Shown in pieces: positions 17,425-23,972 of a DNA stretch of 64,000 nt. Location of the stretch: NCBI RefSeq assembly GCF_023156505.1, contig NZ_JALNMJ010000023.1, positions 26,601-90,600 of the forward strand, in the 5' to 3' direction. Made by a program: the position numbers and the translations under genes. Origin of the DNA: Roseibium sediminicola (GTDB lineage Bacteria; Pseudomonadota; Alphaproteobacteria; Rhizobiales; Stappiaceae). Under the pieces are notes generated by a model. The model searched no databases and was not told the origin of the DNA. It saw only the letters and a program-made list of their open reading frames with translations. How positions within the stretch are numbered: position 1 is the first letter of the stretch; every line of letters starts with the position of its first letter.

Positions 17425-18648
17425 TCAGTCCGTTACTACCGTACCGGAACCAAATGCTCCTTCGGGCACGAGCAGCGTGAACGTGGCCCTGTGCCGGATG
17501 TCCCCGGCGATTGCGCCGGCCGCTTCGCCGGACCCGACAAAGACATCGCCGCGCGCCGGGCCCCTGACCGCCGATCCCGTGTCGTCCGCCACCATCAGAC
17601 GCTGCAAGGGTCCACCCGCCATAGGCTGGTCGTGATCCGCATCGACAAACACCAGGCCGCCATAGGGAACATGGTGCGGATCAACGGCCAGGCTGCGGCC
17701 GGCGGTGAGCGCCAGGCCGGCGGCTCCGACCGGGCCCTCTCCGTCGCCGACTTCGGTCACTTCGCGAAAGAAAATATAGGACCGGTTCTCCTTGAAGAGT
17801 GCGTCGCGCTCTTCGGGGTGCTTTTCCAGCCAGGCCCGCGTCCCGGCCATCGTAAACTCCTCCGGCGTGCCTTCGCCGCGTTTGACCAGCAGACGCGCGA
17901 TGCCTGTGTAGGGGTGGCCGGATTTGCCGGCATAACCGACCCGCATGACAGTACCGTCAGTGAGGCGCAGGCGGGCGGACCCCTGGACGTGGACATAAAA
18001 CGCATCGACCGGGTCGGCGAGCCAGACCAGTTCGAGGCTTTCCTTGTCCAGTGCACCGTCCATGATGGCGCCCCGGTCGGGCATCTCGGTCAGCTTGCCG
18101 TTCAGGTGGCGGCCGTGGCTCAGTTGATCCGGCCAGTCCTTGGGCCGGTTGGCCGCGCTGACCGGCTCAAGTCCGGCGGGTTTCTTTAGAAGCGGCGTTG
18201 CGTATTCGGCGGTTTTTTCGCGCGAGGCAGACAATTCAGGCTCGAAATAGCCGGTGACAAAACCGTCATGCGCGACCCGGTACGGCGTAAAATGGACTTC
18301 GAGGAAGCGCCGGGCCTCTGCTCTGGAACCCCGGCCGCTCACTTCCGCCCTGAGGCAGAGATCATAAAGGTCCGGGACGGGCATCTTGTAAAACGCGGCC
18401 GCTTCACCGAGGGCCTCACGTTTGCAAAACCGCGCAAAGCTGGAGAGGGCAGCCTGGTGATCGTCCGCCTCCCAGCCGGCAAGGTCGGCAAAAGCGATTT
18501 CTTTTAGAAGGTCCGGGATGTGCGGGCCGTCAGCCATGGCAGGAATCGCTCCTGAAATGAAAAACGGCGCGGCCAGGACCGCGCCAATAAACTTGTTGGC
18601 AAGACGGCGGGCGGCGCCCGGCCGTGCAGAGCCTTTCCACCGCGCCAT
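17425..18648 (-). CDS. mltA: membrane-bound lytic murein transglycosylase A
   Basis: A 407-residue peptidoglycan lytic transglycosylase with an N-terminal signal segment (IGAVLAAPFFISGAIPAMA). It cleaves glycan strands to anhydromuropeptides. The MltA domain shows TGYFEPELSASR and VQGSARLRLTDG. The C-terminal 3D (double-psi barrel) domain carries the acidic cluster in DDTGSAVRGPARGDVFVGSG. There is no lipobox, so it is probably periplasmic or N-anchored. It lies 2 nt from the tim44-like gene and 3 nt from smr. Confidence 0.93.
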   Translation of the reverse strand: MARWKGSARPGAARRLANKFIGAVLAAPFFISGAIPAMADGPHIPDLLKEIAFADLAGWEADDHQAALSSFARFCKREALGEAAAFYKMPVPDLYDLCLRAEVSGRGSRAEARRFLEVHFTPYRVAHDGFVTGYFEPELSASREKTAEYATPLLKKPAGLEPVSAANRPKDWPDQLSHGRHLNGKLTEMPDRGAIMDGALDKESLELVWLADPVDAFYVHVQGSARLRLTDGTVMRVGYAGKSGHPYTGIARLLVKRGEGTPEEFTMAGTRAWLEKHPEERDALFKENRSYIFFREVTEVGDGEGPVGAAGLALTAGRSLAVDPHHVPYGGLVFVDADHDQPMAGGPLQRLMVADDTGSAVRGPARGDVFVGSGEAAGAIAGDIRHRATFTLLVPEGAFGSGTVVTD

Positions 18649-18650
18649 GA

Positions 18651-19379
18651 TTATTCGGCGGATTCGGTCGCGACCAGCTTCCAGTTCGGATCGCGGGAAT
18701 TGGTGTCCCGGGCGAAGGTCCAGATATCGACCACTTCCGTCACCTTCGACGGATCGCCTTCGACGATCTCGCCCGCCTTGTCGCGGGTCGCCGAGATCAG
18801 CTGGCTGTGGATCTTGACGGTGACCTGGGCTGTCGAACCTTTCAGGGCGGCTTCGACGATCTCGGCCTTGTCGATGCCGACAAAGGTCGAATCGATCGAT
18901 TCACCGCGCTTTTCTCGGTCTTCGATCGCCGCGACAAAGCCGTCATAGACTTCCGGCGACAGCAGGTTCTTGAGAGCTTTCTTGTCGCCGTCGGCAAAGG
19001 CCATGACGATCATTTCGTAGGCCGCGCGCGCGCCTTCCAGGAACGGTTCCGGCTCAAAGCTTCGGTCGACCGACAGGATCTGCTTCAGGGCGCTGTTGAG
19101 CGCCGACCCGGCCGGAGCGACCTTGTCGATCACCACATCGCCGCCAGGACCCGGTGCTTCCACCGGCTCAAGCTCCTCGTTGGTCTGGTTGGGCAGCGGA
19201 ATGACGTTGTCCTGGCCGTTGGCCGTGTTGCGGTCATTCTTCTGCTCGGGCTTCGAATAGGGATCGAAAGGCGGCCGTTCATTGCCGGTGCGCTTGCCCA
19301 GAACAGACCGCAGCCTGAACAGGATAAATACGGCAAGTCCCATCAGGAGGAGGTTCAACGGGTCAAAAATCTCGTTCAT
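18651..19379 (-). CDS. Tim44/TimA-domain membrane protein
   Basis: A 242-residue protein with an N-terminal membrane helix (FDPLNLLLMGLAVFILFRL), a Pro/Asn-rich linker and a C-terminal Tim44-like domain (FLEGARAAYEMIVMAFADGD, NLLSPEVYDGFVAAI, VTKVTEVVDIWTF-type strands). The family is related to the mitochondrial import protein Tim44; the bacterial function is not settled. It heads the tim44-mltA-smr-xre string and is divergent from fxsA across a 237-nt gap that must hold both promoters. Confidence 0.9.
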   Translation of the reverse strand: MNEIFDPLNLLLMGLAVFILFRLRSVLGKRTGNERPPFDPYSKPEQKNDRNTANGQDNVIPLPNQTNEELEPVEAPGPGGDVVIDKVAPAGSALNSALKQILSVDRSFEPEPFLEGARAAYEMIVMAFADGDKKALKNLLSPEVYDGFVAAIEDREKRGESIDSTFVGIDKAEIVEAALKGSTAQVTVKIHSQLISATRDKAGEIVEGDPSKVTEVVDIWTFARDTNSRDPNWKLVATESAE

Positions 19380-19616
19380 CGTAACTTCCGGCTATCCTTT
19401 TGAACCACTGGAGCCGCCTGCATTCTTGATCAGGGCAGGCCCGCGCACCGCTCGTCGTCTGTCAGGTTCTTATGTAGGGGGTTCTTCAACCAGCATCCAG
19501 ACCCAAGAGCAAGACCCAATCTATCCCAATATCGTCATTCGACGCGCTGCTGCTCGCATTTTTGCGACTGAATGTCTACCTTATGAGCAAACAGCTTATC
19601 AGACGTTGGAGGTCCC

Positions 19617-20129
19617 GTGGGACTTTATATCATTGCCGCCATCCTGCTTCTGCCCCTGATCGAAATCGCGGTGTTCATCTGGATCGGGGGCCTGATCGGT
19701 GTTTTGCCGACGATACTCCTGACCGTGGTCACCGCGCTGGCCGGCTCCTTGATGCTGCGCCAGCAAGGCCTGTCGCTGCTGATGCGCATGCAGAAAGAGC
19801 TGGATGCCGGCCGGTCTCCGGGCAACGAGGTCATGCAGGGAGCCATGATTGTGCTGGCGAGCATTCTGCTCTTGATCCCCGGATTCGTCACCGATGCCAT
19901 CGGTTTGCTGCTGTTTGTGCCGCCTGTGCGCGAGGCGCTGGCCCGGTTCATCATTGACCGCTCGAACGTGGTGATCGTCGAGGGCGGCACGGGTGCCCGC
20001 CGGCCGGAAGAGGGCGTTGTCGATCTGGACAGCGGCGACTGGTCCGAGAAGAAAGACGGCGCGGGCGCTGATACGGACCAGCCGAAACTGAGCCCCTGGC
20101 AGGACGGATCGGGCGGCGCGAAACCCTGA
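19617..20129 (+). CDS. fxsA: FxsA family membrane protein
   Basis: A 170-residue inner-membrane protein starting with GTG behind TTGGAGG. It has the FxsA core: IIAAILLLPLIEIAVFIWIG, TILLTVVTALAGSLMLRQQG and GAMIVLASILLLIPGFVTD, followed by a hydrophilic tail. In E. coli FxsA overproduction relieves exclusion of phage T7 by F; its normal role is unclear. In many relatives secB lies directly downstream; here secB is 30 kb away and an acyltransferase gene follows instead. Confidence 0.9.
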   Translation: MGLYIIAAILLLPLIEIAVFIWIGGLIGVLPTILLTVVTALAGSLMLRQQGLSLLMRMQKELDAGRSPGNEVMQGAMIVLASILLLIPGFVTDAIGLLLFVPPVREALARFIIDRSNVVIVEGGTGARRPEEGVVDLDSGDWSEKKDGAGADTDQPKLSPWQDGSGGAKP

Positions 20130-20253
20130 CGCGAGCGCGCGCCGGTCACCAAATCGTGACAGTTAGTGTATTCGTATTTTCTACCAGTTATGGTTAGGCC
20201 TGAGCCCGAACAGAACACTCTCCGGGCGAACCCGGCAAGCAAGGCATCAGGGA

Positions 20254-21285
20254 ATGAGCGCTCCGCGCGTCGATTGGGTGGATACGGCCAAGGGCATCTG
20301 CATCATTTTCGTTGTGATGATGCATTCCGTGCTGGGCGTCGAAGCCGCGGCCGGCGAGACCGGCTGGATGCATGCGGTCGTCGCCTTTGCCGCGCCGTTC
20401 CGCATGCCGGACTTTTTCCTGATCTCCGGCCTGTTCTTGTCCAATGTCATCACCCGCGACTGGAAGCTTTATCTCGACCGCAAGGTGGTGCATTTCGCTT
20501 ACTTTTACGTGCTCTGGATGACAATCCAGTTCGTGATAAAGGCACCGGTCTTCATTGAAGAGATGGGCGCGGGGGCAACATTCGACCTCTATCTTCTCAG
20601 CTTCATTGAGCCGTTCGGCACGTTGTGGTTCATCTACATGCTGCCGATTTTCTTCGTGGTCAGCAAAATCGCCAATGACCGCGGCATCCCCTGGCAGGTG
20701 GTGCTGGCCCTTGGCGCACTGCTTCAGATCGCGCCGATCCATACCGGCTGGCTGCTGGTCGACGAATTCGCCTCCCGCTTTGTGTTCTTCTACGCCGGTT
20801 ACGTCTTTGCGCCGCACATCTTCCGTCTGGCTGGCTGGGCGCGCGAGCGCATCGGTGTCAGCCTCGGATATCTGCTGGCCTGGGGTCTGGTGAATGGCGG
20901 CCTGGTCTATGCCGGCTGGGCGGCGGCGCCCGGGATTGCCCTGGTGCTCGGTGCGGCCGGTGCCGGCGCCATCATCCTGACCAGCGCGCTGATCGTCAGA
21001 TGGTGCCGTCTCGACTTTCTGCGCCATTTCGGCGAGAACTCGATCGTGATCTATCTTGCCTTCTTCTTCCCGATGGGTGTGACCCGCGTGACCCTTTTGA
21101 AACTCGGCTTTCTGGACATCGGCACGATGTCCCTGATTGTCACCCTCGTCGCCGCCGTCAGCCCGATGATCCTGTTCTGGATCATCCAGCGGACAAACAT
21201 GCTGCGGTTCCTGTTCCGGCGCCCGCAATGGGCCTATCTGCGCGGCACGTTCAGCGGCAAACGCCAGGCGCAGGCCGCCGAATGA
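20254..21285 (+). CDS. acyltransferase-3 family membrane protein
   Basis: A 343-residue polytopic membrane protein of the acyltransferase 3 (OatA/NodX-like) family, which transfers acyl groups to exported carbohydrates. The diagnostic N-terminus is present: VDWVDTAKGICIIFVVMMHS with the conserved His, followed by about ten helices and FGENSIVIYLAFFFP near the end. The substrate cannot be told from sequence. Its stop overlaps the start of the DUF1636 gene (ATGA), so the two are translationally coupled. Confidence 0.88.
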   Translation: MSAPRVDWVDTAKGICIIFVVMMHSVLGVEAAAGETGWMHAVVAFAAPFRMPDFFLISGLFLSNVITRDWKLYLDRKVVHFAYFYVLWMTIQFVIKAPVFIEEMGAGATFDLYLLSFIEPFGTLWFIYMLPIFFVVSKIANDRGIPWQVVLALGALLQIAPIHTGWLLVDEFASRFVFFYAGYVFAPHIFRLAGWARERIGVSLGYLLAWGLVNGGLVYAGWAAAPGIALVLGAAGAGAIILTSALIVRWCRLDFLRHFGENSIVIYLAFFFPMGVTRVTLLKLGFLDIGTMSLIVTLVAAVSPMILFWIIQRTNMLRFLFRRPQWAYLRGTFSGKRQAQAAE

Positions 21286-21644
21286 GCCGTCTCCTTCTTT
21301 GCCGGACCTGCCAGCACGAGGCGGGCAGCACCGCTGACAACGCCTTGAGCGCCCTGAAACAGGCGTTTGAGAATGTTGGGCTCGATCGCGACCTGGACCT
21401 TGGCACCGTCGATTGCATGGGCGCCTGCGAACAGCCCGTGTCGCTGGCCTTTCAGGGCCAGGACCGCGCGACTTTCGTCTTTTCCGGTCTCCGGTTTCCA
21501 GACGACATTGACGACATCGTCGCCACAGCCCGCACCTATCTGGGCGCAAAGGACGGTTGGATCGAGGACGCCCGCTCCTGCGGCCGTCTCCGCTTTTGCC
21601 TCCGGGCCCGGATCCCGGCGATGAAGCCGGATGATGCCGTCTAG
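21282..21644 (+). CDS. DUF1636 cysteine-motif protein
   Basis: A 120-residue protein whose ATG overlaps the upstream stop. It carries CRTCQHE near the N-terminus and DCMGACEQPVSLAFQG in the middle, giving a CxxC...CxxxC arrangement like thioredoxin-fold [2Fe-2S] ferredoxins. This matches the DUF1636 family, often found near cobalamin genes. Here the B12-riboswitch operon cbtB-cbtA lies about 0.5-2 kb away, convergent with it. A role in cobalt or B12 metabolism is inference from that proximity; the coupled acyltransferase argues for no particular pathway. Confidence 0.8.
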   Translation: MSRLLLCRTCQHEAGSTADNALSALKQAFENVGLDRDLDLGTVDCMGACEQPVSLAFQGQDRATFVFSGLRFPDDIDDIVATARTYLGAKDGWIEDARSCGRLRFCLRARIPAMKPDDAV

Positions 21645-21751
21645 GGTTTTCTCAGCTTTGCAAGACCAAAAGGCGCGTCACCCTTCGAGACCGCCTTTCC
21701 CCGAAGGACGGGATCAATCGCTTGGGAAACAGGCACGCCGCAAACATCGGT

Positions 21752-21894
21752 GTTACCCCGGGCGAACAAAGTGAGACCCGGGGCCTACTCGTTTGCAGAG
21801 AGCTGCAGTGAAGGCCCTCCAAGAAGACGCGGCACACGTTTTGGCATGCGGAACTGCGAGTGGGCCCGGCGCGCGCTGCGCTTGCCGGGATGAC
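21752..21894. repeat. intergenic mosaic repeat (diverged GTCATCCCGG type)
   Basis: Begins GTTACCCCGGGCGAACAAAG with GAGACCCGGGGCCTACTCG, and ends GCGCGCTGCGCTTGCCGGGA followed by TGACAC. The GGGGCCTACTCG segment is shared with the copy at 39821-39968, showing a subfamily. The adjacent 21645-21751 and 21895-22000 hold no gene. Confidence 0.75.
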
Positions 21895-22000
21895 ACCGAA
21901 AGTGATTTTTTTTCAGCAGCTTAGACCTGGAATTGCAAATGTAGCCACCGTCCTCTTCTGGCATAGGGAGTGAACGGCAAATCCAGGCTCGCTTACCTAC

Positions 22001-22099
22001 AGCATTTCGAGAAAAGTCTGAGCCGACTTTAGCTGCCTCTCGGCTCTGCCTCGAACGCAAAAGTCGGCATTGCTTGTTTCAAACAAATCTCGAAATGCT
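22001..22099. repeat. TA-flanked inverted-repeat element E6
   Basis: AGCATTTCGAGA (22001-22012) is exactly complementary to TCTCGAAATGCT (22088-22099). An inner stem pairs GCCGACTTT (22022-22030) with AAAGTCGGC (22060-22068), and a small TTGTTT/AAACAA hairpin lies beside it, again a branched fold. The right end abuts the stop codon (22100-22102) of the His-rich exported protein gene, so on the RNA it starts at the stop codon. Confidence 0.8.
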
Positions 22100-22624
22100 T
22101 TAGTCCGCGCTGACGGTTACCGACGCCTTGAGCGGCTGGTTGTCGACGGCGAGCATGCGGTGGTCGTTGGTGTTCAGCGTCACTTCCACCTCGGCATTGT
22201 CCGGCAGGGACGCAAGATGCATCCAGGAGCCGTAAAGCCGGCCAATCTTTTCGCCATTGACATAGACATGCGCGTGGCCTTCGCCGGCGACGTGGTCCTG
22301 GCTGGCACGTTCGGGCGCGAAGGTGAAATTCCGGGTCACGAGATGCAGGTTGTAGCCGCTGGCCGGGTCCGGAGAGACGCTGATTGTCAGTGCCGGTGCG
22401 TCGGGGCCGGCGGCGACGGAGACCAGCTCATCGTGATTGTGGCCGGTCGTGGTGTGACCGGAATGGGCGTCGTGGGACTGCGTACTGGCGGCCTGCGCCT
22501 GATGCGCCGCCGGGTCGGTATGGTCATGGCCGTCAAAGGTGACGCCATAGCCTGCCGCCGTGACAAAACCGATGCCGCCGCCAAAGATCAGCCCGATGAC
22601 AAAAAGGGCGAGGGAACGTTCCAT
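22100..22624 (-). CDS. His-rich exported protein in the B12-regulated cbt operon
   Basis: A 174-residue protein with an N-terminal hydrophobic segment (LALFVIGLIFGGGIGFVTAA) that is a signal peptide or anchor. A histidine-rich stretch follows (HDHTDPAAHQAQ, SHDAHSGHTTTGHNHDE). The C-terminal beta-type domain contains AGEGHAHVYVNGEKIGRLYG and HLASLPDNAEVEV. It is the third gene of the cobalamin-riboswitch unit, after cbtB and cbtA. A periplasmic cobalt-binding role is inferred from the histidines and context; I do not recognise the family by name. The ATG at 22624 is chosen because the hydrophobic segment starts there. Confidence 0.8.
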   Translation of the reverse strand: MERSLALFVIGLIFGGGIGFVTAAGYGVTFDGHDHTDPAAHQAQAASTQSHDAHSGHTTTGHNHDELVSVAAGPDAPALTISVSPDPASGYNLHLVTRNFTFAPERASQDHVAGEGHAHVYVNGEKIGRLYGSWMHLASLPDNAEVEVTLNTNDHRMLAVDNQPLKASVTVSAD

Positions 22625-22700
22625 AAGATGTCCAGTATTTCCTTGGAAAGACTGCGGGCGGAACCTTGGTCCCGCCCGTTCTTTCGATGTGTCTGCCGGA

Positions 22701-23399
22701 TCAGGCCGGCTGACGGGCGCCGTCCCGGGCGCCTTCGCGCTGCCAGAAGAACCCGGCAAAACAGCCGAGCAGAAGCCAGGCGGCCATGCCGACACCAAGA
22801 GCGCGGCTGGCGAACAGAGCGCCGATTTCGGTCGGGACCGGTCCGGTGAACGTGTCCGGTTCCGGCGCGCCGACGACATGCGGGGCCAGAAGCAGGACTG
22901 CTGCCGCGCCCCAGGCCAGCCAGTTGCGGCCGAAGGCGATCAGCCAGAGGCCGGCACCCGCCGTGACCACGGTTGCCCACCACCAGACCTGACGCAAGGC
23001 CACATCGGCGGCGGCTACGCCTGGCACTTCAGGCGCCAGGGTGAAGCCCGGCGCAAAGTGGAAGGCGACAAAGCCGGCGAGGCCCCAGAGAAGGCCGTTG
23101 CGGCCGTTGACATTGGCACCGCGCATTTCGGCAAGCGCCATGCCGACCAGCAGGATGAAGGCATAGCCGGTATAGGTGAGCATGGTGAAAACGATGCTCA
23201 GGCCATCTCGCACCGGCTCGAAGCCGCCGAGATCCTGGTGGGCACTGACCGCCTCCGCCCCGAAATGCACCAGCGCGCCGGATTCATAGAGTTCGGCGTG
23301 CAGCAGCACCGGCTGAACGAAAAAAAGCTGCAGCAGGGCCGCAATCAGCCCCGCTCCAGCGCCAGCGAACAGGCCGCTGACCAGAAGACGTGTCAGCAT
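22701..23399 (-). CDS. cbtA: cobalt transporter subunit CbtA
   Basis: A 232-residue membrane protein with about six helices, matching the CbtA family of predicted cobalt transporters controlled by B12. Recognisable parts are the N-terminus LLVSGLFAGAGAGLIAALLQ, YTGYAFILLVGMALAE, GLLWGLAGFVAFHFAPGFT and ELPG-like PEVPGVAAADVALRQVWW. The ATG at 23399 overlaps nothing and lies 1 nt after the cbtB stop, indicating coupling. It is expected to bring cobalt into the cell when B12 is scarce. Confidence 0.9.
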   Translation of the reverse strand: MLTRLLVSGLFAGAGAGLIAALLQLFFVQPVLLHAELYESGALVHFGAEAVSAHQDLGGFEPVRDGLSIVFTMLTYTGYAFILLVGMALAEMRGANVNGRNGLLWGLAGFVAFHFAPGFTLAPEVPGVAAADVALRQVWWWATVVTAGAGLWLIAFGRNWLAWGAAAVLLLAPHVVGAPEPDTFTGPVPTEIGALFASRALGVGMAAWLLLGCFAGFFWQREGARDGARQPA

Positions 23400-23400
23400 C

Positions 23401-23571
23401 TTAGTGGCAGGGGAAACCGGTCGCATGGCGCACGTCGTGCGCCGCGTCGTGCAGGGCGCCGGCCTGCACATGACCCGTGACGGAAATGATGGCCACACCG
23501 AGAATGGCGGCAAAAGCCAGCGATACGATCTTGGTGGCGGAAAGGGTCGATTTAACAGTTTGAGTCGTCAT
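23401..23571 (-). CDS. cbtB: CbtB, small cobalt-transport membrane subunit
   Basis: A 56-residue protein with one membrane helix (IVSLAFAAILGVAIISVTGH) and the characteristic C-terminal histidine tail LHDAAHDVRHATGFPCH, a predicted metal-binding site. The family is the usual partner of CbtA. The ATG at 23571 has GAGGA upstream, just after the riboswitch. The hairpin CCGTCACACCCGACGG at 23585-23600, between aptamer and ribosome-binding site, may be part of the expression platform. Confidence 0.92.
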   Translation of the reverse strand: MTTQTVKSTLSATKIVSLAFAAILGVAIISVTGHVQAGALHDAAHDVRHATGFPCH

Positions 23572-23617
23572 GTTGTCCTCATTGCCGTCACACCCGACGG
23601 CCGTGTTTCGGGTCTTG

Positions 23618-23806
23618 CCTGGCAGGTCTCCTGGCTCGCGGGTCGTGGCAATTGACCCGACCTTCCCTGCTTCGACGAGCAAGTGGTGCAATGGGTCAAC
23701 GCTCACCGCATACAGTCGCGGGGGCGGCTTCGGCATCCAGCGCCCTAATTGGGTCCGCCGTGTCCGAATTCCCTGTTCGTTTCCCGGCACTTTGTGCCGA
23801 TCGGAA
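23618..23806 (-). promoter_or_regulatory. cobalamin (B12) riboswitch upstream of cbtB
   Basis: On the minus strand the hallmark elements of the AdoCbl aptamer appear in order. First is a GGCACAAAGTGCC stem with GGGAAACGAACAGGGAA. Then comes GCCGCCCCCGCGACTGTATG with the GCGGTGAGC helix, and finally the B12 box GCCAGGAGACCTGCC (23621-23635). It ends about 45 nt before cbtB. High cobalamin should repress cbtB, cbtA and the His-rich gene. The 3' boundary is approximate. Confidence 0.95.
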
Positions 23807-23922
23807 AACCAAGCAGAGGATATAATGGACCATTTGCCTTTTCCGCGAAAGCACAAATGCGACATTGCGTTGTTTTCCGGAGCCGGGCACCGCGCCCCAG
23901 TCCTGTCAGGAGCCGGTTTTCG

Positions 23923-23949
23923 AGGCCTAAAATTTGTCACTTTAGGCCT
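23923..23949. other. hairpin in the polA leader
   Basis: AGGCCTAAA (23923-23931) and TTTAGGCCT (23941-23949) form a perfect 9-bp stem with a 9-nt loop, ending 23 nt before the polA start. There is no following T-run on either strand. Its role is unknown. The stretch 23807-23922 between riboswitch and hairpin holds no gene. Confidence 0.5.
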
Positions 23950-23972
23950 TTCCTCCGGGCGAGGCTCCGGGC

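Noticed and set aside
20194..21549. 451-residue minus-strand frame over the acyltransferase gene
   Set aside because: Low-complexity charged translation; the plus strand encodes a recognisable acyltransferase-3 and DUF1636 protein at the same place.
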